This document shows positions 12,150-23,826 of a stretch of DNA of 64,000 bases, one piece after another. Source of the stretch: Turritopsis dohrnii (lineage: Eukaryota > Cnidaria > Hydrozoa > Anthoathecata > Oceaniidae); contig BQMF02000282.1 in assembly GCA_027922465.2 (NCBI GenBank), positions 434,001 to 498,000 of the forward strand, given 5' to 3'. Below the pieces are notes generated by a model that was not told the DNA's origin, ran no database searches, and saw only the letters and a list, made by a program, of their open reading frames with translations. The position numbers and the translations under genes were made by a program. Within the stretch, counting starts at the first letter, position 1, and each line of letters opens with the position of its first letter.

Positions 12150-12376
12150 TAATAATCACTTATTATACCTCAGTAATTTGTGGTCAATTGAGCATGAAGT
12201 TGAGCATGTCTTTACGAGTATCTTTGTGTGCCATTAAAAGCGCGTCTTAACTAACTCAAGGAGCGTTACAGCGAGTGTTAGCACCACCGCATGCCTCATA
12301 ATGACAAGACTGAGATTCGCATGCCTGAACTACGAAGTAACCCTTTTGCGCGTGCGATTAATCCCATGCCTGGCAA

Positions 12377-12817
12377 TTATTTCAATGTCAAGACTGCCTT
12401 TCCATCTTTTTGCGCCAGTGTTGTATCTGGTTCACTATCCCATTCACCGTAGGGTATAGTGTCTGAATCAGTGTCTGAATCAGTATCTGTATTGTCACTT
12501 GTGAGGGTTTCGGTGTCATGATCTGCTATGCTTTCCACTTGATTTTAAAATTTCGTTCGTATTTTGTTCTGTTAACAAGTATATTTTTTGGATGTCTCTT
12601 GAGTTTCTCTGCAGTATGTTTTCATGTGATGTTTGGACTTCATATGATCGTGGGAGAACTTTTTGTAGGACTGTGCCATCAATGGACCATTCTTTGGTGA
12701 CATGGTGTTGAATGCGTACTCGTTGTCATGTGACGAAGTTGGCGGGTTGACTTTTGGCTTTGTATTGGTCGTAATGTGCAAGCTGGTAGTCAATAACTTG
12801 ATCATTAACATTTCATT
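12377..12817 (-). pseudogene. Gypsy (Ty3) retrotransposon integrase C-terminus
   Basis: Read on the minus strand from 12817, the frame gives VNDQVIDYQLAHYDQYK, then, after an in-frame TGA near 12747, QRVRIQHHVTKEWSIDGTV and LPRSYEVQT...RNSRDIQK. This is the C-terminal integrase region of Ty3/Gypsy pol (the GTV...PRSYxVxT...RRN pattern). After a frameshift near 12520 an acidic tail with TSDNTDTDSDTDSDTIP runs to a stop at 12377. No LTR, RT or protease was found nearby, so this is an isolated fragment. The identification rests on motif pattern only. Confidence 0.65.
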
Positions 12818-13201
12818 TTGAAATTATCAACAACAAAAACAAAAACACATGCACATATACAAGCAATGGATGACTTACTAATGACTTTTTTGTTTGTATT
12901 TGACTTGTCAATCAGTGATATTCAACAGTGAGTTAAAACAAACAGACCATCAATTTTACCTGTTATTTTATTATGCTTAAAACACACACTTGAACCATCT
13001 ATCATTAATTTATCCTACAGATGTCAATACCATAGTTATACAAAACATTTTTAAGTGTTAAGGGAATAGTTAATAGTTAATTTTCCTATAAAAAGCATTC
13101 TCCTGGACAGGATGGCATCACAGTTAAAGGAAAACAGAACACTCAATTGAAACATGCGAAGAAAAGTTAATTGGAATGTTTGACTATGTTTGCTTTCCTC
13201 T
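12818..13201. other. non-coding, no recognised feature
   Basis: AT-rich sequence between the Gypsy fragment and the SINE; nothing recognised. Confidence 0.4.
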
Positions 13202-13544
13202 AATTTATTTATTTATTTATTTATTTGGTATTGTTTTACGTGGCTAGCCTCACTCAGTTGCTATTGCATCTGCTTTCCAGAAGGGGCCACGGCTTAGGTT
13301 GGAGGCTCCGAAGTATTTGACACTCTCATGAGTGACACAAACCCAATCAAGGGCCTGTGCTCTTCTGGATTACCTCCTGCAACACCCGATGTATCATCTC
13401 ATCTACCCAATTTCCCTCACATGGCATGGGTCAACCCGGCGCTATGGTTCATTCACTCGCGCATGGTGAATCGCCGCCAAGGGGAATTGAACGCCGGTCT
13501 CCCGCATGAAATATGAGAGTGATAACCACTATACTACGGCGCCA
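13202..13544 (-). mobile_element. tRNA-derived SINE, full-length-looking
   Basis: On the minus strand the element starts near 13544 with a tRNA-like head: GCCGTAGTATAGTGGTTATC (A box) and, about 35 nt later, GCGTTCAATTCCCC (B box), with CGGGAGACCGG between them, resembling an Asp-type tRNA. A roughly 230-bp unrelated body follows, and the 3' end is a (AAAT)n tail (plus strand 13202-13226). The tRNA part cannot form a proper acceptor stem and is degenerate, so it is a SINE promoter rather than a working tRNA gene. Confidence 0.8.
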
Positions 13545-13984
13545 CAAAAATACAGCTACATATACTGGCTATGAAATATTAACCGTATGACATCACAACC
13601 GGGAGAATGTACCGTAAAGTGGAGTGACTTCGATCAATTTTGACACTATGAAACTTTGGAATCATTACCTTACATATTTCTTCTATTTCAGCGCAAAATT
13701 TCACATTAACTTATCTTGTAATTCTAGAAAAATAAGCTGATCTTTTCAAGAAAACGACATTATCGATTATGGGGTGCCTTCGATCAGCTTATGAGAAGCG
13801 CCAAATTATTTAAAATTATATTTGGCAATGTTTTTAAAGCGCTATTATTACAATATAGTATCCTGTGTGAAAATTTTTTACGGGTTTTAATACTGAAAAT
13901 GACGTCTCAAAAATGGTGTCGAAAAATTAATTTACAAAATGAAAATCAGAAAGTGCATGAGTGTTGTAGCAGCCTTCGTAATTC

Positions 13985-14470
13985 ACTTCGGCAGTCGGCA
14001 ATTGCCGAAGCATTTGCCGAAGCAAAAGCCTCTTTTTACACCTTCACTTCGGCAAAATAATTGCCGAAGCCAAATTCTCTCACAACAAACCTATTTCCCT
14101 TTAAAAAATGCATTTTCTTAACTTTTTTTGCAAGTCTATAACTTTTAGCAGCATTTTTTAAACTTTTTTCGTGATCACTTTGTTTCGAAATGATTGAGAT
14201 CATTTTTTTTCATAAAACAATTTATAGACTTTGTTTACAAATACCATGAACCTTTTTCGATGAATTTAAAGTTTTATTTACAGAATGTGCGTGTTACAAA
14301 TGGTTACAACTAGTACTATTTAGGAAGTTCCTCTTTGTTCTACACTCGCTGTTACGAAACTTCCATGCGCCATGCGTGGTTTAAATAGCGGGAATGAATT
14401 TGCCGAAGCGTTGCCGAAGCAAAATACGATATTCCAGCTTCGCTTCGGCAAAAATTTTGCCGAAGCCAAG
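13985..14470. repeat. paired modules of TTGCCGAAGC / GCTTCGGCAA motifs
   Basis: Two modules, about 13985-14071 and 14399-14470, each hold two direct copies of TTGCCGAAGC, then an inverted CTTCGGCAAAA and another TTGCCGAAGCC. The decamer motif occurs seven or eight times overall in both orientations and stands out from the AT-rich background. The two modules are probably the ends, or two copies, of one foldback element. No superfamily was recognised. Confidence 0.7.
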
Positions 14471-14499
14471 AGAACCGAATTACGAGGGCTGTGTAGTCG

Positions 14500-17400
14500 C
14501 CCCTTCGTCAATAATACGGACCATAAAAATACCAGTTATTTTCTTAGAGGTTTTAAAGATGTTTTTCAAATAACTTCGAGTCTAATTTAGGAGGCAATGC
14601 GATGGTTCCCCTGACTTTAAATACCCACTTAAACAGACACAACCTAGATAAAACATTTTTCCAAGTTCGCAATGAACACTGGAGCGCAGAACAAAAAAAC
14701 CCATCTAAAAATAAAAAATACGCGCTGTGCATCCACTTTTTTCTCTAAAATAAATTGCATCCTGTGTAAAATATTTTTACGCAGGGATTTTTCCAAGCAC
14801 TTTTGGTTACTACCGTTTTTCATAGAGAAGATTGAGTTTTACAGCCCAGGAAGCTCCGCAATTTTAGAGATTTCAATCTCCACAAACAGGCCTGAGATGA
14901 GAGACATGCGTAGGGAGTTGGAAACTAAGATGTTTTTTAATTTCATTGAATAACATGAAAACGAGTCCTACTGGTATCACTTTCCTTTTCATATTTTTTC
15001 GTAAGGTTAAAAAATGAATGCGTATAACAAAGGAAATTTCAAAATTACCTTAGCAACGGTGGTCGTTCTCACTAGCAATGGGATAGTTAGTGAATAATGG
15101 CCTAATTACTTTCTCAGAAAAGGTTTTTAAATATTACGCATTAAAGAGCTAAAAAATGTTTAATTGACAATGAATGATTGAGTTTCAACAACCGGTAAAC
15201 GGTAGTTGGAAAGTGCTTGGAAAAATCCGTTACGGGGTTTTGACTGACGCCTCGAAAGATCGCTACAGAAATTTTAAACACGGAATGATGTTTAGAAAGT
15301 ACATCCATCTGATCTGAAAAATGTATGGGATCATACAGTAACCATTACCGAGATTTCGGCGATCAAACATCTCAAGATATCTTCCGAAAAACACTTTGTT
15401 CAATTCGAGATGTAATGCAATGGTTCCCCGTGATTATATAACGTCAATATGGAAAAAAGTACACCTAACCCTTTTAATTAAAAACTCTGTAGGTATTCCA
15501 GATAAAGCATTTTACTTGTTCATTATCAACACTGCATATCATAAACATTTTTTTACTTGGAAGATCTGAAACACATAAAAAATACTCATATTAAATCCTC
15601 TCACGATACGATATAGAAATAAATTGTGTGCACGTGAAAACAACAGAAAGATTAAAATGGCTGCAACTGTTCATGGAACCCATAATCAAAGGAAAACAAA
15701 AGCTATTTGCTATTTTGAAAAGCCAAACCCATAAGTCGTAAACATGTCAAAATATGAATTGTAAACAAATAATAGCTTCTAGTGATTTTCTTTTTGCGAA
15801 GCTAATAAGATTGGACACCACAACGCTGCAAATAACGGGCGGTCAGCGGTCAATGACCGGCGATATAAGGCACTTGGATCATGTATTTTTTCTTATGGTT
15901 GATCAACTTGACCAGTCAGAATTAATTTTATTGAAACGAAAGGACCATCAGATTTTGTGTACGATGATTGCTTGATAGCAAGGCATAGCGATCGCTATAA
16001 TGCTCTTAGAGTTAGGCAAGATGCGCTTTTAATCGTGCACGAAGATACTCTTTAAAAACATGCTCAACTATTTATATGAACTAGAACATGCTTAACTTAT
16101 TATATTAGTTTCCGTGCTCAATTGACAACGAAGGATAACTTAGGTATATTAATTGATTATTCACCAATTTTTTGTTGCTAGGGAGAACAGCCGCCATTGC
16201 TAAGGTAATTTTGAAATTTCCTTCGTTATATGAATTCTATTGTTCATCTAACGAAAGAACATGAAAACATAAGTGGTACCAGCAGGACTCGTTTTCGTGT
16301 AATTCAATGAAATTTAAAAGCCTCTTAGTCTCCAGCTCCCTTTACAATATCAGTGAAATGGAATGTTTACATTTTTCAAGTTTGACTTGACCGGAATATA
16401 GCCATGTGACTGGCAGATTTTGACTTTTAATGATCACGATGACCGGTATAAAAAAATTATTTGCAGCGCTGACACCAATATAGAATACCATTCTTCACCA
16501 ACCCAGAACGTCATGATTTAAAACCATGAGATTCATTTCTTCAATCACGTATATTATTGTTTTTATTTGTCTTCTCTAAAGGAAAAGTAATGATGCAGAA
16601 ACCCTATTTATATTATAAGAAAAACAAAACAAACAAAAAAAGTTCAAGAGCGTATATACTTACCCTAAAAACATTCATAAATCCTGCAATACTTTCGTTA
16701 CTAACTTTGTTGTCTTGAAATTTCTTATTGTCGTATGTTTCATTTACCTGCTTTTCAAAATAGCAAATGAAAACTTGCTGGCAAACGAACGTTGACGCTA
16801 TCGTTTCTTAATCTCACAAACAATCAAAACAGTTGAAACGATCAAATGCACTCAAGGGTTTCTCCTTATACTAATCATGAATGTGTCTTGTGTGGTCGAA
16901 CTGCTGCACTCTCTAAACTAAAAAATGGATGCACAGCGCGTAAATGTTTGACTGTAAAAGATCATCAAAATGTTAGCAAAACAAAAGATATTTACGACGT
17001 TCACACCTCGTTAATGTGAAACGAAATTAACATTGAAATTTCATTGTATTTTCAAACGAAATTTTTGAGATCTATCATCATGGGGAAAGAGCACGCTTAT
17101 TGAAACTCTACGTGAAGTTCTTGCGAACATGTAATTTATTTACAATTAAACATTTATTTTTTTTATTATCAATAAAGGAACAGTGAAAAGAAAAACAGAA
17201 TATAGTAATGAAGAACAGAACTTCTTTGAGGCATAATTTTCTTTGCATTCAGACTCTATAGCAAAAATGTCCAGGCTAGACTCTTGAATACAACGTAGAG
17301 CGATGACCAATGTGAGCGGTAAAATTTTGATGTTTTTCATCGTTAATTTTGGAAGAAATTGATTGTTTTTTTTGAAGACATTTCTGATATTTTACAATAG

Positions 17401-18076
17401 GAATCTAAATGAAAATCTTAGAAAATGTGAAAAACGCACTTTAATTTCAAAGTTTCATTTAGGGGGGTGTGAAATAGCACCATAAAATGTATATAAATAT
17501 TCGAAACTCACCGATTTCATGTCTATAAACAGTCACACCAATTCCACACTCCAGCCTTATTTTTCAGGGAGGAGAGTAAGGAGGGTGTGCATGTGGTGAG
17601 AGTCATCAACATCCCTCCCTTTATATTTTCTTATCAAAATGCAATGGGCATCATCACAAATATCAATCACCATTGAAACACAAAAAATGTATAATAACTT
17701 TTAAATTTTACTTGAGGAATTTCCAGTGATTCATATCGTAATTTTATTAGGTTACAATGTCAAAAATCAAAAAAATCAAACAATACTATATCTCAAACAT
17801 TTTATGATATTTGTAAATTCTTAATAAATCAAGTTTAGGTAACAACAGCTTATGTAAAAGCCTAAACACGTCTCTCCCAGAGTGATCAACGTCTAACGCC
17901 ATATTGATTTTTCACACTGGCAACTATTGAGCATGTGCAGAACGATAAACGTTGTGGCCACCGAGAACCAACTTTGACCACAATCCTTTGTAATTAGAAA
18001 ATGTGTTTCAGTGGTTTTCTTGTGATATGAGAGCGAATCACTTCTTTACTTTGTTTGAACGCTTTTTATTAATAAA
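14500..18076. other. gene-free repeat-rich interval
   Basis: No host gene recognised. It contains copy B (14925-15085, plus) and copy C (15977-16350, minus) of the old repeat described at 11300. Pieces with ctgatctgaaaaatgtatgg (15311) and tgcatcctgtgtaaaata (14756) are shared with the repeat at 20636 and 40718. A stretch on the minus strand ending at a good donor (about 16765-16668; VNETYDNKKFQ...AGFMNVFR) resembles an exon but matches no family I know. Confidence 0.45.
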
Positions 18077-18120
18077 CTAGCCGCCAAGGCGGCGTCGCTC
18101 GCCGCCCATGTTCAGCCTGC
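18077..18120 (-). mobile_element. Helitron 3'-end fragment
   Basis: ctagccgccaaggcggcgtc (plus strand) is the reverse complement of the Helitron 3' end seen at 24660-24679 and 24857: a GC hairpin followed by CTAG. Similarity to those copies stops after about 43 bp (cgcccatgt), so only the terminus is shared. Confidence 0.7.
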
Positions 18121-19203
18121 GTTGAGTTCACGAAAAATAAAATTAAGGAAGGGGCGGATCTAGGATTTTTTAAGGGTTAGGCAAATTTTTTTTGCGAAAC
18201 ACACATAAGGGCGCAATCGATGAAATTTACGCCAGTTTACGCCCAATCTAATACATACTTTTCGAAATGTAAAAAATATAAACTCGAATTCATTCGTCCT
18301 AACGTAAGGAGTGTTACAATGCAAGCCTTTATTGTTGCACTAATGGAAGAAGGGAAATAAACAAAAGAAAACTAATTGAGTATGAATGGAATGTATTGAA
18401 CTACTTTATGTAGGCCAAAATAATATTTTCTGCCAGATTGGAGGTTAAGTAAATAACCAATAAATTCATATGTTATCTTCTTCATTTTCTTGATTGCTTG
18501 TACATGAACAGGAAGAATCCATCAAATGAAAACATACTTGTAATGAATCAAATAAATAAATTTTCTATCACCTATACCATGATAGATTGGAGCACTCAGA
18601 TAAATACATGATATTTCATCTATGTACTGGTCAAGATGGTCAGATAGAAAGAAAAGAAAAGAAATTATGTTAAGAAATAGAGTAAAATGACCAAAATCAA
18701 AGTTACAGACAAGCTCCTTGATCATTATCCGGCAGCAAAATAAAAACAGATTTTTGCACTAGGCGTTCATCAAATCAAATAGTATACCCTACTCTAAAAA
18801 TGATCCATGGTTAAATAATTAATGTCAACCACAATATAGTAAAAGATGGTGTTTCCAGAAATCCCTGAGACAAGTCCAAGAACCTATATATAAAACTACA
18901 CAACAACAGATAAATTATGTACTGCTTCCTCTTAAATAAGAGCTACAACATTTTTTCCAGAATTTAATGTAGCATAGGAAACAAGAAGTCAAACTAAAAC
19001 ATTATGTAATTACCTTTTTCAAAAGATGTATAATTATGTATAAGAATAAGATTTTTATTCTTTGTTTATGTGTATAAACTCTCAATATATTATAACTTCA
19101 TTTTCTTATCACTCATGCCCTTTCTCTCTATAGTAAATTAAAAAGATATAGTATTAATGATAACTTGCGATGAGAAGTTTAACCTATACACTATCTTATT
19201 ATA

Positions 19204-19368
19204 CAGTGGCGGATCTAGAGGTATGTCGAAATTTGTGTAGGAGAGTGTTAGCAATCTAACCATAAAAGAAAAGCGTCCAAATAATCCCATTGGTAATATA
19301 AATTGAATTCACAAATTATGTTAATGCTCTCCTACACAAATTTCGACATACCTCTAGATCCACCACTG
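19204..19368. mobile_element. 165-bp foldback MITE, CAGTGGCGG family, copy 1
   Basis: Long inverted arms start CAGTGGCGGATCTAGAGG and end CCTCTAGATCCACCACTG. A perfect 5-bp target duplication TTATA lies at 19199-19203 and 19369-19373. The arms extend through gtatgtcgaaatttgtgtag. Non-coding. Copy 2 at 26223 has the same length in the opposite orientation. Confidence 0.92.
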
Positions 19369-20154
19369 TTATATACATCATAAAATAATGCATTTCATAA
19401 AGTGAATGTAAGATTTCGAAAATTAAATATATATCTCAGAAACTGGAAGTAAGTAATACTAACAAGAGGCTTTTTGATCTCTATCATATTGGTTCATATC
19501 ATTTTGGACACAGGATCCTTTTAAAGTTTTTAAATTCAAAACCAGACAGTCATCTCGAACCAAGAGAAATTATGCTGAACTGTACACATAAGTTACCAAG
19601 TAGAGATACTGGTGCTAAAAAAACCATGCAGCTGCCTACGCAAAACAACTCAGAAAAATAACAATGACTTTGTGTATTATAAACTCAGTCATTCAAACGT
19701 AACTCCATAACATTTACAGATGCATTTTTGGTTAACAGAAACAGATACCAAAAATATTTATATACATCATTAATCAATAAAGAATAGGCTTCGGTTCAGT
19801 TGACACAAACAAACTTATTATACATAGCTGAGCTAATAATTAACTGTCAACGAATTATGGTGCTAATAATCCATGCTAATCATTTATATATATTACATAA
19901 AATAATAAAACACTTGCTTTAAAGCAGCCACAATGTTTTCATTTCGCAAAAGCAAAAGAAGAGACATAACTCGAAAAAAAATGCTTTTCCTATATTTTGA
20001 AGTCAGTTTTCAACAGATGTATTAAGTGAATTCAAAATTTCCTAATTAATACTTCATTATTGCTATCAAAAGCTGCAACGATGTTTTCTAACGAATCCAT
20101 GTTGAACTGGGTCTAATTCGAAGGTCCCCACGGTCGTTTTGTGCAGATTTGGTG

Positions 20155-20295
20155 ACCATTCATTCAATAAAGTGTGTAAACCCATGGGTTCATTCATTTA
20201 AAGTGTGTAAACCCATGGCTCCTTAGGCAAATTTTCTTCCAGTTCATTCATTAAAGTGTGTAAACCCGGGGCTCCTTAGGCAAATTTTCTTCGCC
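20155..20295. repeat. degenerate tandem repeat
   Basis: Three copies of gttcattca(t)taaagtgtgtaaaccc-type sequence; two of them are followed by ctccttaggcaaattttctt. The repeat lies inside the 2.5-kb TIR element and shares ttaggcaaa with its terminal region. Confidence 0.75.
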
Positions 20296-20635
20296 TAAGG
20301 TGAGCGTTAGGCACTAGTCTGTGTTGTCAATGTGACTATGAGAAGGCGTTCTCGGGGCAGAGATCACTACCTATAAACTCAAGCTGTAAAAACATTAATT
20401 TTTAACATCATGGCGCGCGCCGCGGCTCGCCGGCGGGAGAATAATAATCCTATTTGGGAAAGAAAGGATCGGGCGGATTGGATGCGGGAATCTTGATATT
20501 TTCGATTATTTTCTGATTATTGTAGTAATACAATACCTTTTTCATGCAATTTTATGAAAAACATTATTTAACTGATTTTGGGTTAGGCATTTGCCTAAGT
20601 TGCCTAACCCTGGATCCGCCCCCGGTTGGCAATAA

Positions 20636-20890
20636 TAAGTGTGCCCATGTTGTAGAGCTCGAAAAACTGATCAAAAAAAATGTATGGGATCGTTTTGCTA
20701 CGACCAACCGTTACGGAGATATTATTGATCAAAAAATTTTGATGACGTCATAGACCCGTCCCCCCAAAAAAATTAGACCCAAATTTCTCGTCACCTTATC
20801 GCCTGCATCGCGGACCACAAAAAACGTCAGTTATCCCTATTCGTCACGGAGATAATTTTCCCTAAACGTCGCATTCGATTAGGGTCTCAA
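20636..20890. repeat. dispersed repeat shared with ATP10 intron
   Basis: This block (gtagagctc...aaaatgtatgggatcg...attgcggacc-type...cgtcgcattcgatt) aligns in the same order with 40810-41045 in the ATP10 gene, at perhaps 70 percent identity by eye. A partial copy is near 15311. The type is unknown and no coding frame is conserved. The LINE at 20892 starts at its right edge. Confidence 0.65.
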
Positions 20891-20891
20891 T

Positions 20892-23179
20892 ATCTAAATA
20901 TCGATTATGATTATAAAAAAATAACAGGAAAAACCTGCATTGACCATATTATTACCTCGTTTCCGAAAGTCATCGACGAACACGTGATACCCTGTTGCGA
21001 AATGAGTGATCATGATGCACCTTTTGTCATCTGCAACCTAAGGAAACCAAGATTCGAACCGAGGTTTAAATACATACGCAATGAAAAAAACTTCGAGCTT
21101 CATGCGTTTAAAAACGATATCGCACAAGTACCATTCAACCTAGTTTACGCTTTCGACACCGCCGAAGCACAGCTTGACATATTCAATGAACTGTTCACTA
21201 GCTGCCTTAACCGACATGCGCCACTTGTAAAACAGAAAATCACACGTCCACCAGCTCCATGGTTGAAAGACCTCAATATCGGCGAGAAACAAAGAGAAAG
21301 AGATTACCTCCGCGCTAAGTGCCATTCCCCCGATGCCGAAGAGGGAGACTGGAACCTCTACCGTAAAGCTCGTAACGAACTAAACACTCTCATTCGTGTA
21401 ACCAAATCTTCTTTCTTCCGTCGTGCCCTATCCTCTAAACGACCGAAAGAGGTGTGGTCGACCATCCATCGTATCCTCAAGCCGAGTCCTCAAAAGATCC
21501 ACGCTGAGCCCGACATCCTCAACCAACACTTCAACACAACTGCTGGGAGACTACTTAACTCACAACCGAAACCAGAGCAACTCCTTCATCAACTCATTGA
21601 CGATCTACCTGAATCTGACGACGCGTTCACCATTGCTCAAGTCTCCTACGCTGATGTTCGTAAAGCCATTAGAAATCTTCGGGACGATTGCTCAACCGGT
21701 CACGACCAAATGCCATCAAAATACATAAAACTGTCTGCAGATGAAATCTGCAGTCCGATATGTCACATCATTAACACCTCTATTCAACAATCGATCTTCC
21801 CAAGTCAATGGAAAATATCAAAAATCAGCCCAATTCCTAAAATTGATTCACCGAACGAGCCAAGTGATTACCGACCAATATCGATTCTACCCATCCTATC
21901 AAAAGTCTACGAGAAACTCATTATGATACAAATGACAAACTTTCTTGAAAACCAGGAACTCTTGTCGCAATACCAATCCGGCTTTCGTAAGGGCCATTGC
22001 ACTGTAACCACATGTATTAAAATCAAAAATGACATTCTGAAAGCTATGCACCACGGCGAGATCACACTTGCAGTTCTTGCCGATTTCTCGAAAGCTTTCG
22101 ACACCGTTGACTTTGAAACTCTGATAAAAAAGCTTCACTCACTCCACTTCTCGAAGAAGTCCTTACTTATTCTTGCAAACTACCTCAGCAATCGACAACA
22201 ATACGTACAAATTGATGATAAGAGATCATCCGTCTTAACTGTCACTAATGGCGTGCCGCAAGGGAGCATACTGGGTCCCGTCCTCTTTAACATCTATGTT
22301 CACGACATGGCATCTAAGACCGACGCCAAATGTGTTCAGTATGCCGACGACACCAGCATCTATCGTCACACCAAACCTGCCAACCTTGAACAATGTAGTC
22401 AAGAAGTCAACAACGATGTCAATGTTATCGAGGAGTGGTCACGCGACTCAAACCTAATCTTCAACGCAAAAAAGACAAAATCGATGCTCTTTGCCACCAG
22501 TCAAATGGCAAGAAGACACGACTTTGCTTTTGAGATAAAATCAAACAACGAAATAATAATCGAGCGAGTTCCGTCATTCAAGCTGCTTGGTGTCACGTTT
22601 AACGAAAATCTTACATGGAACGCCCATGTTAAAAATGCGATAACGAAAGCTTACGGAACACTTAAAAGTCTTGCGCTGATCAAACGTTATTTACCATACC
22701 GAATTCGTTGCCAGCTTGCCGAGACCCTCGTCCTTAGTAAACTGGACTATGGTAATGCTGTCTTCAACAATGCGCCAGACTACCTTTTCAAACAACCACA
22801 AAAAGTACAAAATGCCGCTGCTAGCTTCGTAAGGAAGAGCTATTCGCGAAAAGCTGATGTCATCGCTATGAAATGGCTTCCGGTAAAGGAACGATCGGAC
22901 TACAGTATGGCTAGACTCGCATGGAAATCCGTTAATATGAGTGTTTGGCCAAAGTTCTTACCAATGGAAAAATATGAGCAACCTATAACTAGGAACGACC
23001 GTATCGGTGGTACAAAATTGCGTGAAACCTTGAATATTAATGGCTCGTTTGAATTTGAAGCTCCAAGAATTTTTAATGAGCTTCCTGTTACATGTCGTAA
23101 CTCACTAGAATATAAAGTTTTTTGCAAAGAGACGAAAAATTATTTCCTAGATAAAGCACTTGCTAGAAGCCTGCAGTAG
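20892..23179 (+). CDS. LINE (CR1/Jockey-type) ORF2, 5'-truncated, open RT frame
   Basis: The frame is open from about 20892 through the stop at 23179. It begins inside the apurinic endonuclease domain: TCIDHIITSF...EMSDHDAPFV is the C-terminal endonuclease signature with the SDH catalytic motif. The reverse transcriptase follows with PIPK...YRPISILPILSKVYEK, QSGFRKGHCTVT, AVLADFSKAFDTVDF (motif A), NGVPQGSILGPVLF (motif B) and QYADDTSIY (catalytic), then FKLLGVTF and the C-terminus to about residue 760. There is no stop or frameshift in the RT, so only the 5' end (ORF1 and most of the endonuclease) is lost, as expected from incomplete reverse transcription. The CDS starts mid-domain; no start codon is meant. 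Confidence 0.92.
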
Positions 23180-23826
23180 TACAAGCCTTATTATAAAGTT
23201 TTGTTTTATGTATACTGACACTTAATCTCTAGTTTCTCGTATGCACTCATCTCCCACTAATCAATTAATGATGAACTACTTATTATTCTACTTTGTTATA
23301 TTGCAATACCCATATTAGTTTGTTATTAAGTACTAATTCTAGAACATCACAATCTCTTCTCTAGCACAAGCCATACTACTACGTCAGTAAGCAATATTTT
23401 TTTCAATGTTTTTTAGTTTCATTAAAAATTTTAAACCAAATATGTTACTTGAAACCTCTATTATATAGTATATGTTCATAGGCACTGGTACAGACCCCTG
23501 CGTACTCGCATTTAGTATCTATCCTCATATGACTATTGCAGTTGTTTGCAGTTGTTTTCCTTTTTTTTATTACTTCTAGTCGCAGGGACTAGTTATCGTC
23601 CCAATTCTGAGTCAATCTTCTAGATATCTAATTACTAACACTCTACTTACCAATTCTACTTTGCTAGCGTAGCCGGTCAGAGCATCTCACTAGTATACAT
23701 AATATTTTTATAAATATAAATATTTTTCTAGACTTTGCACATATATACTATATAATGTTTTCAGCTGAAGAGCCAAATGTAAATTTTGGAGATTGAAATA
23801 TACCATTATTATTATTATTATTATTA
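23180..23826 (+). mobile_element. LINE 3' UTR and (ATT)n tail
   Basis: The 620-bp untranslated end of the LINE at 20892 finishes in gattgaaatatacc plus (ATT)n at 23804-23826. The ATT repeats resume at 24680 after an inserted Helitron, so the LINE tail originally continued there. Confidence 0.8.

Larger units (their letters stand above)
11300..12290 (+). repeat. old dispersed repeat, copy A, interrupted by a MITE
   Basis: The block gaaactaagatg...atttcattgaataacacg...cattgccaacag-type...ccctagcaac, followed beyond the inserted MITE by gtcaattgagcatg...ttaaaagcgc, recurs in the same orientation at 14925-15085 and inverted at 15977-16350. In the inverted copy the sequence is continuous between ccctagcaac and gtcaattgagc, which shows that 11464-12149 is a later insertion. 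The element type is unknown. Confidence 0.75.
18151..20624. mobile_element. 2.5-kb TIR element of the GGGGCGGATC type, no transposase seen
   Basis: The left end GGGGCGGATCTAGG...AAGGGTTAGGCAAA and the right end, read inverted, GGGGCGGATCCAGGGTTAGG, are imperfect TIRs. The exact boundary base and target duplication are uncertain. Inside there is no recognisable transposase. It carries a 165-bp MITE (19204-19368), a short tandem array (20155-20295), a GC-rich island (gcgcgcgccgcggctcgcc, near 20412), and near 19508 a piece resembling the end of the MITE at 9739. Its TIR shares GGCGGATC(T/C)AG with that MITE family. Confidence 0.6.

Noticed and set aside
12518..12811. Frames of 60 and 79 codons on both strands
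   Set aside because: They are out-of-phase readings over the Gypsy integrase remnant on the minus strand.
13470..13544. Possible Asp-like tRNA gene on the minus strand
   Set aside because: A and B boxes are present but the acceptor stem does not pair and the sequence runs into a SINE body with an (AAAT)n tail.
16668..16765. Exon-like frame on the minus strand with a good donor
   Set aside because: No start codon in frame, no partner exon and no known protein; the true RBM26/27 first exon was found at 9806-9864, so this is not needed for that gene.
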